64,000 nt of DNA, from contig CAUHHV010000001.1 of assembly GCA_959606065.1 (NCBI GenBank), positions 62,001 through 126,000 of the forward strand, written 5' to 3'. Positions 25,187 through 34,325 of this stretch are shown in pieces. This stretch comes from an uncultured Collinsella sp. (lineage in GTDB: Bacteria; Actinomycetota; Coriobacteriia; Coriobacteriales; Coriobacteriaceae). The notes below the pieces were generated by a model. That model did not search any database. It had not been told where the DNA came from and saw nothing but the letters and a program-made list of their open reading frames with translations. The position numbers were made by a program, and so were the translations under genes. Positions within the stretch are counted from its first letter, which is position 1, and every line of letters starts with the position of its first letter.

Positions 25187-27883
25187 ATGGAAGAGATGCC
25201 CAAGAACTACGATCCGTCGACCAACGAGCCGGCGATCCTGCAGAAGTGGCTCGACGGCGGCTACTACAAGCGCCGCGAGGGCGTGGGCGACTGCACCGTC
25301 ACCATTCCGCCTCCCAACGTGACCGGCAAGCTCCACATGGGTCACGCTACCGACGACTCCATCCAGGACGCCATCGTCCGTATGGCCCGCATGCGCGGCA
25401 AGTCCACGCGCTGGGTGCTGGGCACCGATCACGCCGGTATCGCCACGCAGACCAAGGTCGACAAGAAGCTCAAGAGCGAGGGCATCAGCCGCCTGGAGAT
25501 CGGTCGCGATAAGTTTGTCGACGCCTGCTGGGACTGGACCCACGAGTACGGCGGCATCATCGTCGAGCAGATCAAGCGCATGGGCTGCTCCGTCGACTTC
25601 GACAACGAGCGCTTTACCATGGACGAGGATTACGCCCAGGCTGTGCGTAAGGTCTTCTGTGACTGGTACCATGACGGCCTGATCTATCGCGGCAAGCGCA
25701 TCGTCAACTGGTGCCCCAACTGCACCACCGCCATCTCGGACGACGAGGCCGAGTATAAGGACGAGAAGGGCCACCTGTGGCACCTGCGCTACCCGCTGAC
25801 CGAGCCGGTCAACGGCCAGGACTACATCGTCGTCGCCACCACGCGCCCCGAGACCATGCTCGGCGACACGGGCGTTGCCGTCTCCCCGAAGGACCCCGAG
25901 AAGGCCGCCTTCGTGGGCAAGACCGTCAAGCTCCCCATCGTCGACCGCGAGATCCCCATCTTTGAGGATTGGCATGTCGACGCCAACTTCGGTTCCGGCT
26001 TCGTTAAGGTTACCCCGGCCCACGACCCCAACGATTACGCCATGGGTCAGGCCCACGATCTGCCGCAGATCAACATCTTCGACGAGCACGCGGTGGTCGT
26101 CGAGGGCTATGGCGAGTTCACCGGCATGAACCGCGACGAGTGCCGCGAGGCGGTCATCAAGTGGTTCGAGGAGCACGACCTGCTCGACCACGTCGAAGAG
26201 CTCGACCACTCCGTCATGCACTGCTACCGTTGCGACTCCGCGCTGGAGCCGTGGCTGTCCGAGCAGTGGTTTGTGGCCGTCGACAAGCTCAAGGGGCCGG
26301 CACTCGACGCCGTTAACTCCGGCAAGGTCACCTTCCACCCCGCGCGCTGGACGCAGACCTACACCACCTGGATGGAGAACCTCAAGGACTGGTGCATCAG
26401 CCGCCAGCTGTGGTGGGGCCACCGCATCCCCGTGTTCTACTGCGAGGACTGCGGCTGGGAGGACGCCCTTACCGAGGACACCGACGTGTGCCCCAAGTGC
26501 GGCGGCCATCACGTCCATCAGGACGAGAACGTGCTGGACACCTGGTTCAGCTCGCAGCTGTGGACCTTCGCCACGCAGGGCTGGCCGCAAAAGCCGGAGC
26601 TGCTCGAGGGCCATCATCCCACGACGGCGCTCGTCACCGCACGCGACATCATCGCGCTGTGGGTCGCCCGCATGGTCATGAGCTCGCTGTACTTCCTGGA
26701 CGAGGTGCCGTTTAAGGATGTCGTCATTTACCCGACGATCTTGGCCAAGGACGGCAGCCGCATGTCCAAGTCCAAGGGCAACGGCGTTGACCCCATGGAC
26801 CTCATTGGCATGTATGGCGCCGACGCCATGCGCTACAACCTGCTGACGCTGTGCACCAACAACCAGGATGTCAAGTTCGACGCGAACATCGACAAGAAGA
26901 CCAAGCAGCTCATCGACAGCCCGCGCACCGAGCAGGCCAAGTCGTTTGTGACCAAGATCTGGAACGCCAGCCGCTTCCTGCTCATGAACATGGAGGGCTA
27001 CACGCCCGGCGAGCCCGTCGTGGAGACGCCCGCCGACGCCTGGATGTTCAGCCGCCTGGCCAAGGCCGTGAAGATGGTCACCGAGGGTATTGAGAACTAC
27101 ACCTTTGGCGACATGGCTCGCGGCATGCAGCAGTTCTTCTGGAACGAGGTCTGCGACTGGTACGTCGAGGTCACCAAGTCCCGCCTGAAGGGCGAGGGCC
27201 GTTTGCAAGCTCAGCGCAATCTGATCTTTGTGCTCGACACCTCCATTCGCCTGATGCACCCGCTTATGCCGTTTGTCACCGAGGAAATATGGGACAACAT
27301 GCCGGCGAGCGTGCTCGACCTGGACGCCGAGGGCAACGTGAACCGCGCCGAGGCGCTCATGATCGCCAAGTGGCCCGAGCCCGCCGACTACGCCAAGTAC
27401 GTTGACGAGCCCGCCGAGCGCGCGTTTGAGCTGTGCCGCACCGTTGTGTCCGCCGCCCGCGCCACGCGTTCGCGTTATCGCTTGAGCCCCAAGGCCGAGC
27501 TCGACGTTGTCGTGCGCGCCGGTGCCGAGGATATCGAGAAGCTCGAGAGCCTGCGCTCGACCATCGAGCCGCTGGCGAACACCGCCTCGCTGGTCATGGG
27601 TACCGATGTTGAGAAGCCGGCTGCGAGCATTGCCGTGGTCGACAGCGGCGTCGAGGTCTTTGTGGTGCTCGAGGGCAAGGTTGACCTTTCGGCTGAGAAG
27701 GCACGCCTGGAGAAGGAGATCGCCGCGGCCCAGAAGGAACTCGCCGGCTGCGAGAAGACGCTTGCCAACGAGGGCTTTGTGGCCAAGGCTGCGCCCGCGG
27801 TGGTCCAGAAGAAGAGGGACCGTGCAGCTGAGCTCAAGGAGATCCTGGCGGCGCTGACTGCTCAGGTTGCTGACTTCTCGTAG
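25187..27883 (+). CDS. valS: Valyl-tRNA synthetase
   Basis: A class I synthetase that charges tRNA-Val. The 898-residue product has the HIGH-type motif PNVTGKLHMGHA near residue 45 and the KMSKS-type motif GSRMSKSKGN near residue 525. The large CP1 editing domain lies between, with TTRPETMLGDTGVAV and GTDHAGIATQ typical of ValRS. A coiled-coil C-terminal arm (LSAEKARLEKEIAAAQ) is specific to this enzyme. A zinc-finger-like CEDCGWED and CPKCGGHH pair lies in CP1. The ATG at 25187 has AGGGAGAG upstream. Long hairpin elements lie on both sides, and folC follows. Confidence 0.96.
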   Translation: MEEMPKNYDPSTNEPAILQKWLDGGYYKRREGVGDCTVTIPPPNVTGKLHMGHATDDSIQDAIVRMARMRGKSTRWVLGTDHAGIATQTKVDKKLKSEGISRLEIGRDKFVDACWDWTHEYGGIIVEQIKRMGCSVDFDNERFTMDEDYAQAVRKVFCDWYHDGLIYRGKRIVNWCPNCTTAISDDEAEYKDEKGHLWHLRYPLTEPVNGQDYIVVATTRPETMLGDTGVAVSPKDPEKAAFVGKTVKLPIVDREIPIFEDWHVDANFGSGFVKVTPAHDPNDYAMGQAHDLPQINIFDEHAVVVEGYGEFTGMNRDECREAVIKWFEEHDLLDHVEELDHSVMHCYRCDSALEPWLSEQWFVAVDKLKGPALDAVNSGKVTFHPARWTQTYTTWMENLKDWCISRQLWWGHRIPVFYCEDCGWEDALTEDTDVCPKCGGHHVHQDENVLDTWFSSQLWTFATQGWPQKPELLEGHHPTTALVTARDIIALWVARMVMSSLYFLDEVPFKDVVIYPTILAKDGSRMSKSKGNGVDPMDLIGMYGADAMRYNLLTLCTNNQDVKFDANIDKKTKQLIDSPRTEQAKSFVTKIWNASRFLLMNMEGYTPGEPVVETPADAWMFSRLAKAVKMVTEGIENYTFGDMARGMQQFFWNEVCDWYVEVTKSRLKGEGRLQAQRNLIFVLDTSIRLMHPLMPFVTEEIWDNMPASVLDLDAEGNVNRAEALMIAKWPEPADYAKYVDEPAERAFELCRTVVSAARATRSRYRLSPKAELDVVVRAGAEDIEKLESLRSTIEPLANTASLVMGTDVEKPAASIAVVDSGVEVFVVLEGKVDLSAEKARLEKEIAAAQKELAGCEKTLANEGFVAKAAPAVVQKKRDRAAELKEILAALTAQVADFS

Positions 27884-27893
27884 GTCTTACTGA

Positions 27894-28010
27894 GGGGCGC
27901 GTCCCGACGCTTTGCTCGCTACTGCGAACAGTCCTGCGCAAGACGGACAGCACATTTAGTGCTGTCCTTTGCGTGCGGAACTTGTATCGAGCAAAGCGTC
28001 GGGCCGCTCC
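27894..28010 (+). ncRNA. Long two-stage hairpin element between valS and folC
   Basis: CCCGACGCTTTGCTCG at 27903-27918 pairs perfectly with 27988-28003, and weaker pairing extends outwards to about 27894 and 28010. Inside, GGACAGCAC/GTGCTGTCC (27945-27953, 27959-27967) closes on ATTTA, followed by a GAC bulge and a CGCAA/TTGCG stem. The 18-base inner strand at 27936-27953 matches that of the upstream element (25087-25104) at most positions, and paired positions have changed together. Confidence 0.5.
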
Positions 28011-28163
28011 TAGTGCGGTTACGTGGTTGTTTGCATCTGGCATGTAAGGGCTACTTGGTCATGGCCTTGATCTCGCTGCAAAGCGGTGTTTGGCTGATAT
28101 TATGTATGGGAGGGGCTCGTTGTTTATTGCGGGCCTCTTTTTATGTTGAGGGGACTTTGGGTT

Positions 28164-29507
28164 ATGGCTAAGCGTTCGGGGTCGTATGTCGTTCCTTTCT
28201 CGTTTGAGTTGCTTTCGTTTGGTGAGGCTGTGGGACTTGCTGCTGATACGGGGCGGATTTCTGGGGATGCTGGTCCTCTGCTCGAGACGGTTGTCGATAT
28301 GCTCGATGAGCTTGGGCGTCCGGACGAGTATTTCGATTGCATTCAGGTTGCCGGTACTAATGGTAAGACTTCGACCACGCGTTTTTCGGCTGCCATTCTT
28401 CGTGGTGAGGGGCTCAAGACCGCGCTGTATACGTCGCCACAGCTGGTACGCTATCCCGAGCGCATGGAAGTCGATGGATGCGTCGTGAGCGATGAGGCAT
28501 TCGCCCGTGGCGTTTCGGCCGCTGTTGAGGCGGGGCATCGAGTGAATGCCCGTCGTGTGGCGGCGGGGGAGCGCGCCTATACCATCACGCCGTTTGACCT
28601 TTTGACGGCTGCTGCACTTGTGGTGTTTGCCGAGGCTCGCGTGGATGTTGCCGTGCTTGAGGTTGGCATGGGCGGACGCTGGGATGCTACGAGTGCGACC
28701 GATCCCGTCGCCGTTGCCATCACCGGCATCGGGCTCGACCACACACGAATTTTGGGCGATACGCTCGAGGCCATTGCGGGGGAGAAGGCTGCGGTTATTA
28801 AGCCTGGGCGATTGGTTGTTTTGGGCGAGGGCACGCATGAGCCGAGCGTTCAGCGCGTAATGGATACGCGCTGCCGCGAGTGCGGTGTGGTGCCGCTGGT
28901 GGTGAGCCATTCCACGACCAAGGTGCCGGCGCATGTGGGCGATACGGTGGAGTTTAGCTGCACCACGCCGCGTGCGATCTATACGTCGAGCATGGTCAAG
29001 CCGGCGTATCAGCCGCAGAATGCCGCGTGCGCGATTATGCTGTGCGAGGGGTATCTGGGTCGCGAGCTCGATCATGACAAGCTCGATGCATCGCTTATGG
29101 GTTGCCCCACACCGGGTCGTTTTGATGTGCTGGGAACTGATCCGCTCAAGTTGATCGACGCCTGCCATAACCCTCAGAGCTGCGAGAACTTTGTGAGCGC
29201 GCTGGACGAGATCGATCCGTGCGTGGAGAATCGCCCCACGCTGTTGTGTGCCGCGCTGGCCGATAAGGACGTGGCGGGTATCGTTGACGTTCTGGTTCCG
29301 GCGTTCCCCCGCGTGGTCGTGACGCAGACCGATTCCGATCGCGCCCTGCCGGCAGAGGAACTCGCTGCCCTGGTGGGTGCCGATAAGCTCGCGGGCGTAT
29401 ACCCGAGCGTGTCCGAGGCCCTCGCTGCCTTCGATGCCGCGGGCGAGCCCTTCGTAGCCGCCGGCACCATCACCCTAGCCGGCGAAGTAGCGGGGCTGCT
29501 CCGTTAA
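28164..29507 (+). CDS. folC: Folylpolyglutamate synthase / dihydrofolate synthase
   Basis: A Mur-ligase-family enzyme that adds glutamate to dihydropteroate or folate. The 447-residue product has the ATP-binding loop VAGTNGKTSTTRF, the LYTSPQLVRYPERM motif typical of FolC, EVGMGGRWDATS, and the DHTRILGDTLEAIAGEKAAVIK stretch with its carbamylated Lys region. DACHNPQSCE follows in the C-terminal domain. The ATG at 28164 is chosen because GAGGGG lies about 10 bases upstream; the earlier ATG at 28143 has no ribosome site. It follows valS, a common pairing in bacteria. It is shown between two palindrome-rich spacers. Confidence 0.92.
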   Translation: MAKRSGSYVVPFSFELLSFGEAVGLAADTGRISGDAGPLLETVVDMLDELGRPDEYFDCIQVAGTNGKTSTTRFSAAILRGEGLKTALYTSPQLVRYPERMEVDGCVVSDEAFARGVSAAVEAGHRVNARRVAAGERAYTITPFDLLTAAALVVFAEARVDVAVLEVGMGGRWDATSATDPVAVAITGIGLDHTRILGDTLEAIAGEKAAVIKPGRLVVLGEGTHEPSVQRVMDTRCRECGVVPLVVSHSTTKVPAHVGDTVEFSCTTPRAIYTSSMVKPAYQPQNAACAIMLCEGYLGRELDHDKLDASLMGCPTPGRFDVLGTDPLKLIDACHNPQSCENFVSALDEIDPCVENRPTLLCAALADKDVAGIVDVLVPAFPRVVVTQTDSDRALPAEELAALVGADKLAGVYPSVSEALAAFDAAGEPFVAAGTITLAGEVAGLLR

Positions 29508-29521
29508 CCCATCCCCTCATC

Positions 29522-29588
29522 AGTTGCGGTGAAATACGGACTGTTTTACAAGCCAGAAGCCTCAAACGGTCCGTATATCACCGCAACT
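29522..29588. repeat. Palindrome after folC (19 of 20 bp arms)
   Basis: AGTTGCGGTGAAATACGGAC at 29522-29541 and the complementary strand at 29569-29588 differ at one position; the loop is 27 bases. It lies in the convergent spacer between folC and the M24 peptidase and could act as a bidirectional transcription barrier. Confidence 0.65.
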
Positions 29589-29661
29589 CAAAAGCAGTCA
29601 ATTTGGGACGGGGCTTTTTTGGCTGCCCTGCGCCTCGAGTTGACTCGCTTGCCACGAAATG

Positions 29662-29805
29662 GGCCTATCTACTACGTTTTACCGACTACCCCCGACCACA
29701 CCGAGAATTGCGAAATGAAAACCGCAGGTAGATGGCTTACCAGTTTTGCGAAAACACAGGTATGGTCGACCCATGCGGGCTAAACGTAGTAGATAGGCCG
29801 TTTTT
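29662..29805. repeat. Large palindrome, 18-bp perfect arms with branched interior
   Basis: GGCCTATCTACTACGTTT at 29662-29679 is repeated in inverse at 29782-29799. The 102-base interior has further pairings (GGTA/TTACC, AAAAC/GTTTT) around AAAACCGCAG. TTTTT follows at 29801-29805, so it may also stop transcription from folC. The element at 61870 has similar dimensions and shares the AAAACCGCAG interior motif. Confidence 0.6.
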
Positions 29806-29822
29806 GTGGCGGCATTCATGTG

Positions 29823-29853
29823 ATGCGGCAAAGAGACAGCCCCTTTGCCGCAT
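29823..29853. repeat. Short palindrome, GGGACAG family
   Basis: ATGCGGCAAAG at 29823-29833 and CTTTGCCGCAT at 29843-29853 are perfectly complementary around AGACAGCCC. It sits 3 bases beyond the stop codon of the minus-strand peptidase gene, the same placement as the modC example at 5616. Confidence 0.65.
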
Positions 29854-29856
29854 TGC

Positions 29857-30945
29857 CTAGTCTAGGCGGACCGGATCGTGGGGGTAGGCATTGAGGATCT
29901 CGACGCCGGACTCGGTCACCAGAGCAAGGTCCTCGATGCGGACACCGGTGCGGCCGGGGAGGTAGATGCCCGGTTCGATTGAGAACGTCATGCCTGGCTT
30001 TACGACCTGCTCGTTGACGAGCGAGACGTCGCCCGGCTCGTGGTCCTGCAGACCAATCGAGTGGCCCAGGCGATGTGTAAAGTATTTGCCATAGCCTGCG
30101 TCCTCGATCACATCGCGTGCGGCGCGGTCCAGGTCGCACATGCGAACGCCCGGTGCGATGAGAGCCTCGGCGGCCTCGTTGGCGCGGCGCACGATATCGT
30201 AGATGCGCGCCGTCTCTTCGTCTGGCTCGCCCCAAAAGAACGTGCGCGTCATGTCCGAGCAGTAGTTGCGATGGCGTCCGCCAATGTCGAACAGCACCAC
30301 GTCGCCGCGCTTGAGCACGGTGCCGTCGGGCTCGTGGTGCGGGTCGCCGGCGTTGGCGCCAAAGCTTACGATGGGAGGAAAGCTAAAGCCCTCGCAGCCG
30401 TGCTTGCGATACAAGTCGAGCATCTGGTCGGCGATTTCGCGCTCCGTCACGCCCTCGTGGACGAGTTTGATGGCATCGGCCATCACGGCGTCGTTAGCAG
30501 CTGAGGACACGCGCATGAGCTCCTGCTCGGCGGCATCCTTGTGGGTGCGCGCGGCGGTGACGGCAAAGTCGCCCAGGAAAAACTCGCTCGCAGCATGGCG
30601 CTCCATGAGCGGCATCAAAAAGCCGGAGCGCATGACGGCGTCGATGCCGAGCGGTTTGGTCGGGTCGACCTCGCGAGCGATGGCGTCGGCCACGACATCG
30701 GTATCGGTGTGGTAGGCAACGCGCGCATTGTCATACTCAGGCAGCTGGTGCAGGGCGTTGACTAGGATCACCGGCTCGGCACCGCGCGCGAGCAGCACGC
30801 CGCAAAAACGCTCGAACATATCGGCATAAAAGCCGGTTAGGTAATAGATCGACCACGGGTCATTCACGAGCAGCTGCGCACCGGGGTGCTGAGCCTCGAG
30901 CGCATCGAGCACGCGCGCCACGCGCTGGTCATCGACATGTGCCAT
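29857..30945 (-). CDS. M24-family Xaa-Pro dipeptidase/aminopeptidase
   Basis: A cytosolic metallopeptidase that cleaves Xaa-Pro bonds. The 362-residue product has a creatinase-like N-terminal domain (residues 1-125) and the pita-bread catalytic domain. Metal ligands are visible in order: two Asp in LFDIGGRHRNYCSDMTRTF, His in HRLGHSIGLQDHE, Glu in FSIEPGIYL, and Glu in GVRIEDLALV. The start at 30945 (MAHVDDQRV) has GAAAGGA upstream on this strand; a longer upstream frame lacks a site. It converges on folC. PepQ and PepP types cannot be separated by eye, so no symbol is given. Confidence 0.9.
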   Translation of the reverse strand: MAHVDDQRVARVLDALEAQHPGAQLLVNDPWSIYYLTGFYADMFERFCGVLLARGAEPVILVNALHQLPEYDNARVAYHTDTDVVADAIAREVDPTKPLGIDAVMRSGFLMPLMERHAASEFFLGDFAVTAARTHKDAAEQELMRVSSAANDAVMADAIKLVHEGVTEREIADQMLDLYRKHGCEGFSFPPIVSFGANAGDPHHEPDGTVLKRGDVVLFDIGGRHRNYCSDMTRTFFWGEPDEETARIYDIVRRANEAAEALIAPGVRMCDLDRAARDVIEDAGYGKYFTHRLGHSIGLQDHEPGDVSLVNEQVVKPGMTFSIEPGIYLPGRTGVRIEDLALVTESGVEILNAYPHDPVRLD

Positions 30946-30996
30946 GAAACATCCTTTCGCTAGGCTGCCACCATGGTATCCCAAGCCCGGCAGTTA

Positions 30997-31062
30997 GGGA
31001 CGTTCCTTTTATGCCGGCACCTGGGGACACTCCTTGCAAAAGCAGCTAAAAGAGCCCGTCCC
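30997..31062. repeat. Imperfect palindrome between flavoprotein operon and peptidase
   Basis: GGGACG at 30997-31002 and CGTCCC at 31057-31062 enclose TTTTA/TAAAA and GGCAC segments with internal loops. It is a looser member of the GGGAC-type palindromes. Confidence 0.35.
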
Positions 31063-31073
31063 AAATGAGCTAC

Positions 31074-31472
31074 TTAGGCTCGGTCGATGTCCATGCTGGC
31101 GACTAGGTCAATGTTGGTGCCGAGAAGATTTTCCAGCACGACGTCGCCCATGCGGATGGGGGTGTTGACGACTAGACCTCGGATGAGGTCCATGGCTTGG
31201 GCGTGGAGTGCCAGCGGGATGGCTTCAGCCGTGCGCACGGGCAGCAGGGCCTCATCGCCGTCGGATACGGCCACGGTGGTGGTGAGCACGCGCATGGGGC
31301 AGGTGAGCTCCTGATGTGCGAACGTATCGCCGCGCGGGCAGTTGTTACCGGTTACGGAGCGCACTTCCACCACGGTGCCATTGGCGTCGTGCTTCACCTC
31401 TACGGTCAGGAGGCACTCGGATGGGCAGGTGGTGCAGTTGAACTGCAGCGTCTCGGTCACATTCGTACTCAT
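31074..31472 (-). CDS. DUF1667 domain protein of a GlpA-like oxidoreductase operon
   Basis: The 132-residue product belongs to DUF1667, small proteins encoded after paired FAD oxidoreductases in anaerobes. It has four Cys in two pairs, FNCTTCPSECLL near residue 13 and GNNCPRG near residue 43, with a further HQELTCPMRV, a spacing that suggests a metal or Fe-S site. It starts 4 bases after the stop of the NAD(P)/FAD oxidoreductase gene and is last in the operon. It may be an electron-transfer partner of the two flavoproteins; this is inferred from conserved gene order. Confidence 0.8.
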   Translation of the reverse strand: MSTNVTETLQFNCTTCPSECLLTVEVKHDANGTVVEVRSVTGNNCPRGDTFAHQELTCPMRVLTTTVAVSDGDEALLPVRTAEAIPLALHAQAMDLIRGLVVNTPIRMGDVVLENLLGTNIDLVASMDIDRA

Positions 31473-31475
31473 GAG

Positions 31476-32843
31476 CTATGCCTCCTCAACGGGATCGACG
31501 GACAGGACTATCTCGCTAACGCCCATATCGAGTGCGCGCTGAATCGCCTTTGCCGGCAGCGGGAAACTTTCCATAACGCTCGGTTTAAACGGGCGGACCT
31601 TGCCTGCAAACAGCTCCTCGTCGCCTGCCAGAATACGTACGCGGGCGGCATCGACCGGTCGGCGCACACGGAAGTTGAGTTTGGTGAGTGCCGCAGCCGT
31701 AATGCGTCCCGGCAGCGCGTAGCCCGCAATGCCGGCGGGGGAGACCGTGAGCTGGCAGCCCGGGTCCGCAGTACCGTGCTCGACATTCGCACTGCCACCC
31801 AACGCGTATGCCGCGGCAGCCGCACCGGCGCGTTCGGATTCAGTCGTCACGTTGTCGGCCAGGTCGTGCACGTGTAGCACGTTTCCGCAGGCAAAGATGC
31901 CCGGAACGCCCGTTTGCAGGCTCTGGTCCACCACGGCGCCGCGCGTGCGCGGGTCAAGTTCAACGCCTGCACCCACCGAAAGTTCGTTCTCGGGAATCAG
32001 ACCCACCGAAAGCAGCAGCGTGTCGCACGGAACAACTCGCTCGGTCCCCGTAATGGGCGCTAGGTGCTCGTCGACCTTGCTCACTTCGACCGCCTCCACG
32101 CGATCGTGTCCGATCACGCGTGTGACGGTGGTGGACAGGTGCAGCGGAATTCCAAAGTCGTCCAGACAGTTCTTGACGTTGCGGCGCAGCCCGTTGGCGT
32201 ACGGCATGAGCTCGTACACGCCCTCGACCGAAATCCCCTCGAGCGTGCAGCGGCGCGCCATGATCAGCCCGATGTCGCCCGAGCCCAAAATGACGGCGCG
32301 CGAGCCGGGTTTGAGGTTCTCGATATTGATGTATCGCTGCGCCAAGCCGGCCGTAAACACGCCGGCGGGGCGGCTGCCGGGGATCTTGATCTCGCTGCGC
32401 GTTCGTTCGCGGCAGCCCATGGCAAGGACGACGGCACGCCCGGTGAGCTGCAGCATACCGGAGGGATTCATGAGCGTGACGGTGTGGAGTGAGGCGTCTT
32501 CCGTGGACGCGCCCGAATCAATTCCAAGCACCATGCTGTCCAAGAACAGCGCAATGTCGGTCGCGCGCACCTGGTCGATAAAACGCTGTGCATACTCGGG
32601 GCCGGTGAGCTCCTGCTTAAAGTGCGAAAGGCCAAACCCGGGGTGGATGCACTGGCGCAGGATACCGCCCAGATGCTGCTCACGCTCCACGATGGCCACG
32701 CGCGCGTCGGCCTTGTGCGCGGCAAGCGCGGCTGCCATACCGGCGGGGCCGCCTCCGATGACGACCACGTCGAAGGCCTGCGTCGACACTGACGCTGCAG
32801 TTCCGGTCTCCGCGCGTTCGTCGCGCATATCAAACGTCGCCAT
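31476..32843 (-). CDS. NAD(P)/FAD-dependent oxidoreductase
   Basis: A two-dinucleotide-binding flavoprotein of 455 residues. The FAD motif VVVIGGGPAGMAAALAA lies near residue 26, the second (NAD(P)) motif is AVILGSGDIGLIMARR near residue 185, and IFACGNVLHVHD is the second FAD contact. IHPGFGLSHFK and a single CR in LAMGCRERTR replace the redox-active disulfide of thioredoxin-type enzymes. In three-gene operons of this form it is thought to move electrons from the GlpA-like dehydrogenase to NAD(P) or another carrier. Its ATG lies one base past the stop of the GlpA-like gene. Confidence 0.87.
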   Translation of the reverse strand: MATFDMRDERAETGTAASVSTQAFDVVVIGGGPAGMAAALAAHKADARVAIVEREQHLGGILRQCIHPGFGLSHFKQELTGPEYAQRFIDQVRATDIALFLDSMVLGIDSGASTEDASLHTVTLMNPSGMLQLTGRAVVLAMGCRERTRSEIKIPGSRPAGVFTAGLAQRYINIENLKPGSRAVILGSGDIGLIMARRCTLEGISVEGVYELMPYANGLRRNVKNCLDDFGIPLHLSTTVTRVIGHDRVEAVEVSKVDEHLAPITGTERVVPCDTLLLSVGLIPENELSVGAGVELDPRTRGAVVDQSLQTGVPGIFACGNVLHVHDLADNVTTESERAGAAAAAYALGGSANVEHGTADPGCQLTVSPAGIAGYALPGRITAAALTKLNFRVRRPVDAARVRILAGDEELFAGKVRPFKPSVMESFPLPAKAIQRALDMGVSEIVLSVDPVEEA

Positions 32844-32844
32844 C

Positions 32845-34308
32845 CTAGCGCACCCCCTTTAGCGGTCCCTCGACCAGCCAAGATCCGGCATCCTCCAACA
32901 GCACTTCGCTGGGGTCGCAGCCCAGCTCGCGCGCTAGGATCGCCACTACGCGGCTCTGGCAAAAGCCACTCTGGCAGCGGCCCATGCCCGCACGGCAGCG
33001 CCGCTTGACGCCCTCGACCGAAACCGCACCCGGGCGGCGTCGAATCGCGGCCACGATTTCGGCCTCGGGCACTGTCTCGCAGCGGCAGACGATCTGCCCC
33101 CATGCAGGGTCGGACTTAATGAGCTCCTCCTTGCGTGCAAGCGGCGCACGGTCGAAGTCGTCCGGCGCGTGTCGAATCGAATCCCAATCGGCCCGTTCGC
33201 GCAAAGCAACGCCCGCCTCGCGCATCACGTGCTCCATGCGCTCGGCAATGGCCGGCGCGCTCGCCACGCCTGGCGACTGAATGCCCGCCGCCTGGAACAG
33301 TCCCGGCACCACGTCCGACTGTCCAATAAAAAAGTCGTTCGTTCCCTTTATGACCGGACGCCCGCCGGCAAACGCGCGTACCACGCGACGTGTGTCCAGA
33401 TCGGGCACCAGCTTGCGTGCTCCCGTCAGCAGCGCGTTCACATCGCTTGCGTAGGTCTGCGTGTCGCCCGGCTCGCGCACGGCAGCCGTCGCGGTGATCA
33501 CGGTGTTGCCGTGGACCGTGCCCGTGACGATTACGCCCTTGGACACTGGCGTGGGCACGGGGTAGAGCGGCATGAGCGCGCGCGGCTCCTTGTCCAGCAC
33601 CACGATGTTGCCCTGGCGCCAGACCATCTGGAACTCCTCGGCGCCCGCCATATGCGAGATGTCCGCTGCACCGTTGCCCGCGGCGTTGATCAGATAGCGG
33701 CAGCGCACATCGCCGACAGGCGTCACCAGCGTAAAGCGCGCGGCCCCGTCGGTAGTCTCGCCGTCAGCAACCTCAATTGCTTCCACCGGCGCGGACCGCA
33801 TAAACGTCACCCCGTTGGCCACAGCGTTCTCCAGCGCGGCGATGGCGACCTCAAAGGGATCGACAAAGCCAGTCGAGGGGCACCACAGCGCGCACGTCGC
33901 CTTGGCACTTGCGCGCGGTTCCAGCTCGTGGATGCGCTCGGGACCGATAATCGACAGCTCGGGCACGCCGTTGGCCAGGCCATTCTGGCGTAGCTTCTCC
34001 AGGTGTGCGCGGTCTTCGTCGTTAAACCCCAGCACCATCGACCCGGTGCGGCGGAACAAAAAGCCCAGCTCCTGGGCCCAGGTGCCATACAGCTCGCAAC
34101 CGCGGGCGTTGACCTGTGCCTTTACGGTGCCCGGCGCCGGATCGTAGCCGGCGTGTACCAGGCCGCCGTTGGCCTTCGATGCGCCTAGGGCGACATCGTT
34201 GGCCGCCTCGACCACGCAAATGGACAAGTCATAGCGCGCGAGTTGCCGCGCGATGGCGCACCCGGTGATGCCCGCGCCCACAATCGCAATATCAAACGTT
34301 TCTGTCAC
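32845..34308 (-). CDS. GlpA/LhgO-like FAD dehydrogenase with C-terminal BFD-type [2Fe-2S] domain
   Basis: A 487-residue DAO-family flavoprotein, probably a glycerol-3-phosphate dehydrogenase or a related 2-hydroxyacid oxidoreductase. The FAD motif is IAIVGAGITGCAIARQL at the N-terminus, followed by GASKANGGLVHAGYD and LINAAGNGAADISHMAG. The last 90 residues carry VCRCETVPEAEI and CRAGMGRCQSGFC, a bacterioferritin-associated-ferredoxin-like cluster fold as in GlpA. The start is GTG 34308 behind GGGAGG. It leads the operon with two downstream partners; a perfect dyad lies just upstream. No glpK is in the window, so the substrate remains open. Confidence 0.85.
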   Translation of the reverse strand: MTETFDIAIVGAGITGCAIARQLARYDLSICVVEAANDVALGASKANGGLVHAGYDPAPGTVKAQVNARGCELYGTWAQELGFLFRRTGSMVLGFNDEDRAHLEKLRQNGLANGVPELSIIGPERIHELEPRASAKATCALWCPSTGFVDPFEVAIAALENAVANGVTFMRSAPVEAIEVADGETTDGAARFTLVTPVGDVRCRYLINAAGNGAADISHMAGAEEFQMVWRQGNIVVLDKEPRALMPLYPVPTPVSKGVIVTGTVHGNTVITATAAVREPGDTQTYASDVNALLTGARKLVPDLDTRRVVRAFAGGRPVIKGTNDFFIGQSDVVPGLFQAAGIQSPGVASAPAIAERMEHVMREAGVALRERADWDSIRHAPDDFDRAPLARKEELIKSDPAWGQIVCRCETVPEAEIVAAIRRRPGAVSVEGVKRRCRAGMGRCQSGFCQSRVVAILARELGCDPSEVLLEDAGSWLVEGPLKGVR

Positions 34309-34325
34309 AGTGCCTCCCAGACAAG

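Noticed and set aside
24959..27259. 766-codon minus-strand frame opposite valS
   Set aside because: It mirrors valS, with a Val/Leu/Gly/Asp-rich composition typical of antisense frames in high-GC genes.
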